NCBI GenBank assembly: GCA_022842685.1
Contig: JALHPC010000002.1
Span: forward strand, 87,243-143,627
Length of the DNA: 56,385 nucleotides
From: Candidatus Kapaibacterium sp.
GTDB taxonomy: Bacteria > Bacteroidota > Ignavibacteria > Kapaibacteriales > Kapaibacteriaceae
Reading direction: 5' to 3'
This document shows, in pieces, positions 18,601 to 27,389 of this stretch (position 1 is the first letter of the stretch; the number at the start of each line of letters is the position of its first letter). Under the pieces are notes generated by a model, which had not been told where the DNA came from, searched no databases, and saw only the letters and a list, made by a program, of their open reading frames with translations. The translations under genes were made by a program, and so were the position numbers.

Positions 18601-21600
18601 CACTCGGTTTATCAACCTCGACAACCAGAACCTTGTCTTCACACGCTTTGGTGGTGCAGGTACGATGTTGACGATGAACGGTGGAGCTAACAGCTTTACG
18701 CTCGACGCTACAACGAACATTAACACGACTGGCGGTCTTGTCACAACGATTGGCAATCCTCTCTCGCTCACAACGATCGGCGGTCAACTCGACCCACGTG
18801 GCATCATCCGCAATAATGCAGGTGACGTTGTGATTCACGACGAGCTGCAAATCATTGGCTACACGCAAGTCAACGTTGGTGTCGATGATGACATTGACCT
18901 TGGTAACATCGCTGGTGTAAACAATCAGACAATCAACCTGTCGGTTGGTCAAGGCGCGAACGGAAATCTTACGATGAATAACATCAAGAATGATCCGACG
19001 CCCCTTAAGATGGTAACGCTGAATGCGATGAACCAAACACGCACAAAGCTGTTGGCTGATATGGCAGAAGAAGGTATCCAGTACCAAAACGGTGCATTCC
19101 GCCTTGGTGCCGGTGCTAGCATGCCACTGCCACTACGTTCGAAGCCATACCTCGAAAATCGTTTCGTTAACCTTGACCAGTTTGCCATCAGCTTTACGAA
19201 TGGCAATGCAGGTATGGACGGTGTGACGTTCTTTGAACTTGACGGAAATGTTGGTGGTGCTCCACGCGTTCAAGCAACAGCTCTCACAAACATTAACGTT
19301 AGCGGTGCAGCAGCAACGAACATTGGTAATCTTGGTACTGGCGGAGCGGTAACAGTGTTGTCGGCCTCGACAATCACGAACCAATCTGGTACGGCTTACA
19401 GCATCACGTCAGGAACCACAACAGGAATCACGGTTGGTAGCAACTACACGTTGAACGTAACTGGCTCGGCCACTGAGACAATCGGTGCCGGCCTGCAAAC
19501 GCTCGTTACGGGAACTGTGTTGACGCAATCATCAGGAACCAACACTACGAACGTAACTGGTGGTGACATTGCCGAAACGGCTTCTGGCAACATCACAATG
19601 AATGCCACGAACGTTAACAGCACGGCAACTAACAACGTGAATGTAACGGCAACTGCCAGCATCATTGAAAACGCTGCGAACATCAATAGCACGGCAACAG
19701 CGGGAATCACGCTCACGTCGCCACTCTACACACGCACAACATCGAACAACGGTGTAACGAACGTTACGAATAATGAGACCATCACGGTTGGTGGTGTCTA
19801 TGCGCTAACGGCTCCAACCGCTAACATCAACGCAACAACATCTGGCAACACACAAGTTGGCAATGGTACAGGCGGCGTTGCAGGTGGTCGTGTAGGTGTT
19901 GGCATCGCGCCAAGCACAACAACAACAACGGCACACGGTGCGCCTGTAAATGCTAACATCTTGCTCGATGTTAACGGTACAGCGCCAAACCCGAATGTTC
20001 GTCTGCGTTCGCTGGGTGCTAACCATCCAACAGCGTACAGCAACACAATCGACGGTGTAGTGATTGCAGACAATAACGGTACACTTCGCCGTGTGTCGGA
20101 ACTCAACATCATCGATGCAAATAATGGTCTGACCTACAACGAAACTGGATCAGATTACGACGTGCGCCTCGGTACTCTTACAGCAGGAAACGTTCCTGCA
20201 ACGAACCGTCCACTTGAAGCGAATCGCTTTGTGAACCTTAACAGCTTCACACTGTCGTTCAACCGCGGTGCCGGTACCGACAACATGTTCTCGTTGAACG
20301 GAACGACAGATGCCGCTCTGCTTGATGCTGCAACAGCCACCATCCTTGGTTCGGCTAATGTGAACATCAATACTACAGGTGCTGGTGCTACGACAATCGG
20401 TAGCACAGCAACTGGAACAGCTGTGTCGATTAACTCTTCGACGACAGTTACAACAACGGCTGTTGCGAACATCACTAATACATCGACGACTGGCAACATC
20501 CAGTTGACAACGAATGCTGGTAACATTAACAGCAACGCAACTGGTGCGATTAACCAGACAGCGTCGACAAACGTTGTAACGAATGCAACGTTGAACGTTA
20601 ACTCAACCGCCGGACAAGTAATGAACTTGCAAGCGACTGCAGGTAACGTAAATGTTCAAGCAGGAGCCGACATTCAAGCACAAGCAGCTCAGAACGTAAG
20701 CATTCAGGCAACGGCGGGTGCAGGTACATTCGCAGCACCAGCCGGGTCGATTACGATTACTGCTGGTACGAATGCTTCGTCAACAGCAACGAATAACAAT
20801 TCGCTCATTGCCACGAACGGAACAGCACTTCTGCAAGCAACGAACGGTGCTGCACAGTTGACGTCAGGAACGACGATGACGCAAACTGTCGGTACAAACC
20901 ACACGACAACAGTCGGTGGTAATCAATCGACTACGGTAACAGGTACAAGCTCGCGCAACGTAACTGGTGCAGAAACGCACACGTCGAGTACTTCGTACGC
21001 CCTTGTGTCACCATCAGTGACGATTAATGCTTCGGGTGCAGGTACAACCGACATCGGAACAAGTGCAACAGCGGGCAACGTCACCATCGGTTCAAGCGGT
21101 GGTAACAATACCTCGACTCTTCAAGCTCGTAACGGTGGTGATGTTGTAGTTGACGTCGACAATCCGAATGTCTCTGATATGCGCATCCTTGGTCTTGATC
21201 AAGCGATTGGTACCGAAGACGTGCTCATGATCACGGACGCACCAGCCAGCAACGTTCGTCGCTACAGCGGAACGCCTGGTATCGTATTTACGCCACTCAA
21301 CGCTGACTACACGTACGTTCAGCCAGCAGCTCAGGCCGCTGCAATCACGTCGCCAGTAGTTAACGCAGGTCGCTACGAAGTTGAAGTAGTATTGTACTAC
21401 ACGACTACAGCCGACAACGTAGGTCTTGGTCAGTTTGGCTTCATCGACTTCAACTTCGGCGGTACGGCCGCAGTAGGTGCAGCTCGGTACGGCATCGCAG
21501 GCTCTTCGGGTCAAGCACTTGTCGAACCAGCAAGCGTTGGAACATGGGGTAACGTTGTGCAGAACATTGGTTGTGCTGGTACACCAGGTGTGCCTGCTAC

Positions 21601-21742
21601 GGTCATCATCAAGGGCACCATGCAAGTTGCTGTTGGTGGCACCATCGCGTTCTTGGTTGGCGAAGACGTCGACGGAACGGCTGGTCAATCTGTCACCCTA
21701 CTTACAAACTCGTACCTCAAGCTCACACGGGTAGGACCATAA
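15662..21742 (+). CDS. Giant repetitive secreted fibre-like protein A
   Basis: This encodes 2026 residues rich in Thr, Asn, Ala and Gly, with almost no Cys. The ATG at 15662 opens a clean signal peptide ending SPVQAQ; an earlier in-frame ATG at 15626 adds twelve residues before it. Order of parts: an N-terminal domain (about 28-130) of the YQGLLT...PYAIRAERA type, common at the start of fibre-like bacterial proteins; decapeptides of the form A-[VI]-T-T-A-K-I-A-D-G; six copies of GPAGGDLTGTYPNP or variants, three of them spaced exactly 68 residues; modules with NQVRR or NQTRT and a later RLG; long Asn/Thr repeats; octads such as TVGGNQSTTVTG (about 1745-1780) like gp5/VgrG beta-helices; and a C-terminal beta domain (about 1870-2026) similar to that of 40925-41857. 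No T9SS tail is seen. A trimeric beta-helical fibre is inferred; the function is unknown. Confidence 0.85.
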   Translation: MNRLFRLGLAAALFGALLLGTSPVQAQIERRISYQGLLTQANGAPVAGPQNLQVELYTAPVGGTLVWDETHTDVNLTGGLFNVYLGEFNSLAGVNFEQQLYLSVRIVGQTEFLPRTRLAVVPYAIRAERALVAQGLDENATNVVRSVNGQDGDITVIGENGITVTTTGDTVRISANITVQGITSITSPGGTIAITNPTGPTTGVDVRDGAISTLKLADGAVTTEKIANNSITAAKLAVGLIPTTLPPSGPAGGDLTGTYPNPTIAANAVTTAKIADGAVSTAKLGDASVTNTKLADGSVSNAKIVNGAVSTDKVQDGAITSAKMSATGVTPGIYGSTLMVPRLTIDAAGRVTAATMVAIPDIPFTGPAGGDLTGTFPNPTIRPNAVDNNRLADNAVSTSKIQNGAVTGDKILDGTITANKIAPGVIPTTLPPSGPASGDLTGSYPAPTIANNAVTSTKIADGAVIPSKIPDNSLTSSKITDGTIQAIDIAPGVIPTVFPPSGPAGGDLAGTYPNPQVRDGSITATKIADGAVIPSKIPDNSITTAKITDGTIQAVDIAPGVIPTVFPPSGPAGGVLSGTYPNPGLATSSGNAVLAALNNGATTGTISDARLNLTGVGAGTYGSGGLIPVVTVDQYGRITSVSTTAVTSATPTGPAGGDLTGTYPSPLLNPTAAAGGRMVEGLRNAFLGGNTFINTPNNVVVLNNINQLPAVSGALLTNLNANAVSSGVLPVQFGGTGSSAALVGGRIMVSTPLNQIVEGAALAPGQFYVGPNPGGAPANGTILAGAGINVSFTSPNFVISSTDARILPGTANDQTVRWDALNQQWVPNLNLLASAGGNVTANGSLTVAGATTLNGNTALGTANGGTNSFGTGATAQNSIGSPTATNWMFGTTNINSNTDASTTIGNASGTASSTTINVGSAGNLTLNGIATEVPTQFLTMNGVNQVRRAMAASLALEGVMWQSGAFRLGGNTNTAVPLLSTRFINLDNQNLVFTRFGGAGTMLTMNGGANSFTLDATTNINTTGGLVTTIGNPLSLTTIGGQLDPRGIIRNNAGDVVIHDELQIIGYTQVNVGVDDDIDLGNIAGVNNQTINLSVGQGANGNLTMNNIKNDPTPLKMVTLNAMNQTRTKLLADMAEEGIQYQNGAFRLGAGASMPLPLRSKPYLENRFVNLDQFAISFTNGNAGMDGVTFFELDGNVGGAPRVQATALTNINVSGAAATNIGNLGTGGAVTVLSASTITNQSGTAYSITSGTTTGITVGSNYTLNVTGSATETIGAGLQTLVTGTVLTQSSGTNTTNVTGGDIAETASGNITMNATNVNSTATNNVNVTATASIIENAANINSTATAGITLTSPLYTRTTSNNGVTNVTNNETITVGGVYALTAPTANINATTSGNTQVGNGTGGVAGGRVGVGIAPSTTTTTAHGAPVNANILLDVNGTAPNPNVRLRSLGANHPTAYSNTIDGVVIADNNGTLRRVSELNIIDANNGLTYNETGSDYDVRLGTLTAGNVPATNRPLEANRFVNLNSFTLSFNRGAGTDNMFSLNGTTDAALLDAATATILGSANVNINTTGAGATTIGSTATGTAVSINSSTTVTTTAVANITNTSTTGNIQLTTNAGNINSNATGAINQTASTNVVTNATLNVNSTAGQVMNLQATAGNVNVQAGADIQAQAAQNVSIQATAGAGTFAAPAGSITITAGTNASSTATNNNSLIATNGTALLQATNGAAQLTSGTTMTQTVGTNHTTTVGGNQSTTVTGTSSRNVTGAETHTSSTSYALVSPSVTINASGAGTTDIGTSATAGNVTIGSSGGNNTSTLQARNGGDVVVDVDNPNVSDMRILGLDQAIGTEDVLMITDAPASNVRRYSGTPGIVFTPLNADYTYVQPAAQAAAITSPVVNAGRYEVEVVLYYTTTADNVGLGQFGFIDFNFGGTAAVGAARYGIAGSSGQALVEPASVGTWGNVVQNIGCAGTPGVPATVIIKGTMQVAVGGTIAFLVGEDVDGTAGQSVTLLTNSYLKLTRVGP
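16757..17572 (+). repeat. 68-codon tandem repeats inside protein A
   Basis: The GPAGGDL-type motif begins at 16757, 16961, 17165 and 17369, each exactly 204 bases (68 codons) from the previous, so three full units lie before 17369 and a partial one follows. Further copies at 16406 and 17618 are off the register. The protein pattern is well kept while third codon positions differ, so the copies are old. Confidence 0.85.
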
Positions 21743-21754
21743 GGATACCGGTAA

Positions 21755-21786
21755 GGGGCACTGTGGCTTGTCGGTCGCAGTGCTCC
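21755..21786 (+). terminator. Hairpin after giant gene A
   Basis: GGGGCACTG (21755-21763) pairs with CAGTGCTCC (21778-21786), nine pairs with one G-T. It is 12 bases past the stop and is not followed by a long T-run. It may end or process the transcript before gene B. Confidence 0.45.
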
Positions 21787-21850
21787 CTCCCGACTCAGAA
21801 CTCCTGATACAACTATGAAAAACGAAAAACAAAATATCAAGGGAAAAATC

Positions 21851-24800
21851 ATGAAGTCACGGTACCTTGCCTGCTCAATGGCTCTGGCTGCACTCTTTGG
21901 AGTCGGCACAGAAGCCATAGCTCAAACGGCCTCGGTTCCGGCCCGCCGTCTGTTCCTCTATGATGGAGGTACTGCGGTAACCCTCAACCGCATTACGCTG
22001 GAATCTCCCGGCGCTGCCACGTTGACGAGCAACTATGGCCTCATCCTGCCGCCCCAACAGGGTAACGTGAACGACATCATGTTCGTCGAGTCAAATAGCG
22101 GCTCAAACAACGTGTTGAACTTCACGAACGGCTCGCCACTCTTCTGGCGTGTTGTTGGTAACGACCATGTTGTCGTTGATGGTACTAACAATCTGATGGG
22201 AACGTTGTCGGATAACCGTGTACGTTTCATCACGAATGGTACCGCGACAACGAATACACCACTGTTGGTTATGGGCAATAGCGCCGATAACTACAACTTT
22301 GGAATGGGCGTCAACATCTTGCCAGTAGCCAACACCAAACTGTTCATTAGCAATACGGGTGAGGCAGGTCTAACGACAGGAATTGGCGTCAATTCCAATA
22401 ACATCGGCATAGCGATTAACGCAGCAGATGCTGGACTGTCGATTGGTGCCACTACGGCGTCGACAAACGGAATCGAAGTTCGCGGTTCAACGGGAATTGG
22501 CGTTGCAGTCGGTGGTTTTGGCGGCGGAACTGATCCTGCAATTGCAGTAAGTGCGACTGGCTCAAACCGCGCGTTCCAAGCACTTAACTCGCCTGTATCA
22601 TTTGATGGAGATGGCAATACGGAGCTGGGTGACGGTAACACGGATGTGCACACTGTTTGGGGCGCACTAAATGTAAATACTGTTGCAGGCCAGACCGCAG
22701 CTACAACGATTGGCCAAACTACAGACGGTGGAGCTGTCACGATCAACACTTCAACTACGAATCCACTGACCTTGAATGTTGGTGTCACAACGAACAACCT
22801 CGTATTGAACAACATCCTTTCGAATGCAGCGATTGAAGACGTTGTATGGCTTACGGCAGCAAACCAAGTTCGCCGCACGCCGTTCGCAGGCCTCGTTGAG
22901 CAAGGTATTACCTTCAATAACGAAGGTGGCACATCGCGCATTCGTTTGGGTGGTCTTGCAAGCACAGACAATCCATTTCTTGCTAATCGCTTCGTTAACC
23001 TTAACACGTTCAATCTGAACATCACCGCAAATGGTGGTGCCCTCACGCCTCTCCAAGTTGTTGGTGGCGCGGCTCCTGTTATTAACGTAACGGGAACTAC
23101 GAACATCAACACAACGGTCGGTGCTCTCACCAACATTGGTGTTGCGGCAGGAACGAACAACATCACTGGTACTACTACAGTACTTGGTGCAACAGATGTA
23201 AACGTTACCGGAACAGCTCTCACGCGTCTTGGTAATGCGACTTCTACAGTCACAATCCAAGGTGGTACGAACAACGTTGTCGGTACGGCAAACATTAACT
23301 CTGCTGCAGCCGCTACAACGAACATCGGTTTTGCCGGTGGTACAAACACGGTTCTTGGCACAACGAACATCAACGCAACGGGCACGGGCACAACCACGAT
23401 TGGTAACACGGCGGGTGGTGGTGCGGTAGCGATTCGTTCAGCAAATCCGAATCCTATTACCATTGATGTTGCAGCAACAACGAACAACCTTGTGCTGAAC
23501 AACATTCTTCCAGCTGCAATCACAGATGATCTTCTGTGGATTACTGCAGCAAACCAAGTGCGCCGCGTAAGTGCAGCAAGCACAGCCGATGAAGGCATCC
23601 AGTTTAACAACGGTGCTTATCGTCTTGGCCACCTTGTAAACGGTAGCAATCCAATTGTTAACCCACGCTTTGTACGCACAGGCCCTGCTGGAACGCTAAC
23701 GTTTAACACTGATGCAACAACATCGTTGGTAATCAACGGTGCTACAGGAGCAGTATCCATCAACTCTGCTGGAGCTGGTACAACTGCCATCGGATCGGCA
23801 ACTGCCGGAACAATTTCGTTGCAATCGGTATCAACTATCACAGCAACCGCTGGAACAACACTTGACCTAAACGCTGCTGACATCGATGCAGACGCTACGG
23901 CAACAATCGATCTTGCTGCGGGCTCGACATTTGCTGCAACTGGTGCTACCGGTGCAACGATTACTGCAACAGCAAACAACCTTACCTTGAATGCAGCCGC
24001 TGGTAACCTTAACGGCACTGGCAACACAGGTGTCAATCTAACAGCAACTACAGGTAACGCCGCAATCACGGCAAGTGCAGGTAACTTGACTGGCACAGGT
24101 AACACCGGTGTTACGATTACTGCTACAAACAACGCGCTGACGCTTAACGCAAACGGTGCAACAGGATCGGTTGTCGTCAATGCAACTGGTGCTGGAAATG
24201 ACGTCGACATCAATGCAAACGATGATGTAACCATTGATGCCACAGACATCCTCGAGACAGCCACTACTACCTATGCTTTGTCGGCTCCAACTGCTAACAT
24301 CAACGCCGCAACTGCATCAACAACGAACATCGGTAACACCACAAACGGTATTGTTAACGTTCGCGGTAATGGCAACAATGGTGTGACGATTACTGGAGCT
24401 CAAGCAGCTCCTGGTAACAACACTATTGTGATGGAAATTGGCAACACGGCCTCTAACCTTGTTATCAACAACATCGCTGTTGTGAATCCAATCGAAGACC
24501 TCCTCTGGATCAATGCATCGAACCAAGTTCGTCGTACTCCATTCAGTGGCACGGCTAACGAAGGCATTATGTTCCAAACGAGTGCCTATCGTTTGGGTGC
24601 TAATGCAATCGACGTCAACCCAATTGTATCAAGCCGTATCGTCACCGTTGGCGCAGCAGGAACGCTGTCATTCCAAACCGCTGCAGCTGCCAACAACATG
24701 CTGCAGATGAATAACAACGGCAACGTTGCTATCAGCTCGGTTGGAACTGGTACTACTTCAATTGGAAGCGCTACAGCAGGCAATATCTCATTGATTGCTG

Positions 24801-27244
24801 GTAATGCGCTCAGCACAGTTTATGTCGAAGCAAACCATACACTGACGACCGTATCGGGTAACAACACAATTTCTTCTGCTGGTGGTACATATTCTATCAC
24901 GGGTGCAACGGGTGCTTCGGTTACAGCAACAACCAACAATCTGACGTTGGCAGCAACTGCCGGCCAGGTAAACGCCAATGCTGGAACAACGTTCAGTGCA
25001 ACTGGTGCAACTGGTGCAACGATCACGGCAACAGCCAATGCGCTAACGTTGAATGCAAATGGCGCCTCTGGAAGCGTAGTTGTTAACGCCACTGGTGTAG
25101 GTAACGACGTCGATATCAACGCCAACGATGCAGTAACGATTGATGGCGCAACGATTACGAACACAGCCACTACCTCACACACTGTTGTTGCTCCAACAGC
25201 CAACATCAATGTAACGGGTACTGGTGCAACTAATATCGGTAGCACTGCAACTGGTGGTGCCGTCAATATTCGGTCGGCAAACCCCAACCCTATCACCATC
25301 GACGTTGCAGCAACCACAAACAATCTTGTCTTGAACAACATTGCTACGGACGCTGTCCCTACTCACATGCTTACGCATAACGCGTCAAGCCAAGTTCGCC
25401 GCACAGAACTCTCTGGAACGGCCGATCAAGGTTTGATTTGGGATGGTGTCGCTGGACGCTATCGTCTAGGAGCCGCTGCATCTGGAACGAATCCGATCAA
25501 CACGAATCGTTTTGTCACGATCAACGGTGCAGGGAATCTAACGTTCGACAACGGTGCAGGCATCACCATGCTTACCATGGCTAACGATGGTAATGTAGGT
25601 ATCAGCACAGCAGGTGCAGGCCTAACGAACATCGGTTCAGCAACCGCAGGTGCAATCACCTTGCAATCGGTTGCATCGATAACTGCTACCGCAGGAACTG
25701 TACTGGACCTCAATGGAGCCACTGTTGACGTGGACGCCACTGGTGCTCTAACACTTGATGGTGGTACAACAGCAACCGTAACGGGTGCTACTGGTGCCTC
25801 ACTTGTCGCAACTACAGGTGCGGCTGCAGTCACAGCTGTAGCAGGGAACGCAACAGTAACGGCAACAGGCGCTGGTAACGACGTCGTTCTTACGGCTCCG
25901 GACAGAGTGCAAGTTGACGCTGCTAGTCTTGTTGTTAATACATCAGGCCTTGCCGATCTTACCATCACAGAGGATGGTCTTGACCGTGGTGCCAACCTAA
26001 TCACGGTTGGTGCTGCTGGTGGTACACTCCTGCTGAACGGTACAGCCGGTACAGCCAACATCACGGCTACTTCACTTAGCACCGATGTACTGCCAGCATT
26101 TGTTCATCCAACGGATGGAATCGTCATTGCTAACGGCTCAGGTGTTCTCCGTCGCCGCCCGGTAACTGACCTCATCAACGCTAACCAGGGTCTTACATAC
26201 AACGAGGACGCCACTGCTAATGTCCAAATGGGAAGTACAACAGATGGCAACAGTGCAATCACCACAACACGTTTTGTGCGTGTTGGTGCCGCTGGTACTC
26301 TTACCTTCAACGGTGTTGGTAGCAACGCCATGCTTGTTCTAAACAACAACGGCAACGTTGCCATTGCTGGTGGCACAGGAAACACCACGATTGGCAACGC
26401 AACGGGTACATTTGGTTTGGTTTCGAACCAACTTAACGTAGCAAGCGCAACGGGCGAAATCAGCGATGCCGCTGGTGCGGTAACGATTAACGACATTGAC
26501 GGACTCGTCGTAACAGGTACTCCAACGTCTGCTGGCATCCGTGTTAACACCGACGGTGTGCCAGGTGGTTCGGACCTTATCATCACTGAAACGACTGTCA
26601 GCCGTGTTGGTAATATCAACATCAACCCAGGTGCAGGTGCAACGGTCTTTACTGACGGTTCCGCTCAGGTTGCTGTTAACTTGAACGTCCTTGGTGCTAC
26701 GCAGCTTGGTGACGGTGCTGGATCCGACAACATTACAATGACGTCGGGTGCAGGAACTATCACAGCAACTGGTACCACGAACATCAATACAACTGGCTCG
26801 TCATCAACGTCTATCGGTGCCACGACAAACAGTGGCGCCGTGAATGTTAACTCACAGAGTACAGTCAACCTCGTTACCGGTGGTACAGGAACCGTCAACA
26901 TTCAAACGAGTGACAACGGCGATGTTGTAATCGGTAACAGCCCTGCTGTTAACGACCTTACGATTAACTCCAATGTGCGCGGTGCTGGTGTAGCAGCTGG
27001 TTCGAACCGATTTGCAGAGCGCATTACACTTGCAGGCGCAGGAGCAGCAAACTTTGTTGTTAATAACACTCGTGTTACTGCCAATGGTGTAATCCTTGTG
27101 TCGGTAGAAAACTACACAGGCGCTGGTATTCTCAGTTATGAAATTACCAACCGCGTTGCTGGTGCTAGCTTTGAAATCACATTCTCAGCAGCAGTATTAG
27201 GTGGTGAGAACGTCACCATCAACTACATGATCATCAATCCGTAA
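21851..27244 (+). CDS. Giant repetitive secreted fibre-like protein B
   Basis: This encodes 1797 residues from an ATG preceded by AAGGGA; an earlier in-frame ATG at 21815 adds twelve charged residues. A signal peptide (about 25 residues, ending AIAQ) is followed by an N-terminal domain with LILPPQQGN and then repeats. Four copies of a module with LVLNNI, NQVRR and a later RLG start near 22740, 23430, 24440 and 25280. The stretches between modules are Ala/Thr/Asn-rich repeats such as ATGATGATITATAN. The C-terminal domain of about 80 residues ends VTINYMIINP and differs from those of A and C. As in A, Cys is very rare and no T9SS sorting tail is seen. Best read as an extended beta-solenoid or fibre protein; function unknown. 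Confidence 0.85.
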   Translation: MKSRYLACSMALAALFGVGTEAIAQTASVPARRLFLYDGGTAVTLNRITLESPGAATLTSNYGLILPPQQGNVNDIMFVESNSGSNNVLNFTNGSPLFWRVVGNDHVVVDGTNNLMGTLSDNRVRFITNGTATTNTPLLVMGNSADNYNFGMGVNILPVANTKLFISNTGEAGLTTGIGVNSNNIGIAINAADAGLSIGATTASTNGIEVRGSTGIGVAVGGFGGGTDPAIAVSATGSNRAFQALNSPVSFDGDGNTELGDGNTDVHTVWGALNVNTVAGQTAATTIGQTTDGGAVTINTSTTNPLTLNVGVTTNNLVLNNILSNAAIEDVVWLTAANQVRRTPFAGLVEQGITFNNEGGTSRIRLGGLASTDNPFLANRFVNLNTFNLNITANGGALTPLQVVGGAAPVINVTGTTNINTTVGALTNIGVAAGTNNITGTTTVLGATDVNVTGTALTRLGNATSTVTIQGGTNNVVGTANINSAAAATTNIGFAGGTNTVLGTTNINATGTGTTTIGNTAGGGAVAIRSANPNPITIDVAATTNNLVLNNILPAAITDDLLWITAANQVRRVSAASTADEGIQFNNGAYRLGHLVNGSNPIVNPRFVRTGPAGTLTFNTDATTSLVINGATGAVSINSAGAGTTAIGSATAGTISLQSVSTITATAGTTLDLNAADIDADATATIDLAAGSTFAATGATGATITATANNLTLNAAAGNLNGTGNTGVNLTATTGNAAITASAGNLTGTGNTGVTITATNNALTLNANGATGSVVVNATGAGNDVDINANDDVTIDATDILETATTTYALSAPTANINAATASTTNIGNTTNGIVNVRGNGNNGVTITGAQAAPGNNTIVMEIGNTASNLVINNIAVVNPIEDLLWINASNQVRRTPFSGTANEGIMFQTSAYRLGANAIDVNPIVSSRIVTVGAAGTLSFQTAAAANNMLQMNNNGNVAISSVGTGTTSIGSATAGNISLIAGNALSTVYVEANHTLTTVSGNNTISSAGGTYSITGATGASVTATTNNLTLAATAGQVNANAGTTFSATGATGATITATANALTLNANGASGSVVVNATGVGNDVDINANDAVTIDGATITNTATTSHTVVAPTANINVTGTGATNIGSTATGGAVNIRSANPNPITIDVAATTNNLVLNNIATDAVPTHMLTHNASSQVRRTELSGTADQGLIWDGVAGRYRLGAAASGTNPINTNRFVTINGAGNLTFDNGAGITMLTMANDGNVGISTAGAGLTNIGSATAGAITLQSVASITATAGTVLDLNGATVDVDATGALTLDGGTTATVTGATGASLVATTGAAAVTAVAGNATVTATGAGNDVVLTAPDRVQVDAASLVVNTSGLADLTITEDGLDRGANLITVGAAGGTLLLNGTAGTANITATSLSTDVLPAFVHPTDGIVIANGSGVLRRRPVTDLINANQGLTYNEDATANVQMGSTTDGNSAITTTRFVRVGAAGTLTFNGVGSNAMLVLNNNGNVAIAGGTGNTTIGNATGTFGLVSNQLNVASATGEISDAAGAVTINDIDGLVVTGTPTSAGIRVNTDGVPGGSDLIITETTVSRVGNININPGAGATVFTDGSAQVAVNLNVLGATQLGDGAGSDNITMTSGAGTITATGTTNINTTGSSSTSIGATTNSGAVNVNSQSTVNLVTGGTGTVNIQTSDNGDVVIGNSPAVNDLTINSNVRGAGVAAGSNRFAERITLAGAGAANFVVNNTRVTANGVILVSVENYTGAGILSYEITNRVAGASFEITFSAAVLGGENVTINYMIINP

Positions 27245-27252
27245 AGATTCTG

Positions 27253-27300
27253 CATCGGTGCTGGTGGAATGTAGTCCACCAGTACCGATGTCCTTTACTC
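27253..27300 (+). terminator. Strong terminator after giant gene B
   Basis: A 16-base-pair stem (27253-27268 with 27275-27290, one G-T pair) with a six-base loop lies eight bases past the stop and is followed by TCCTTTACTC, moderately T-rich. This is a convincing intrinsic terminator. Confidence 0.75.
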
Positions 27301-27389
27301 TTCCGTAGTAGCGGAGTAACAATCGAGCCATAGCAAACAGCGACGGTTCACAGTTGAAATAGTAAAGAACTTCATTAAAGGAAATAGCC

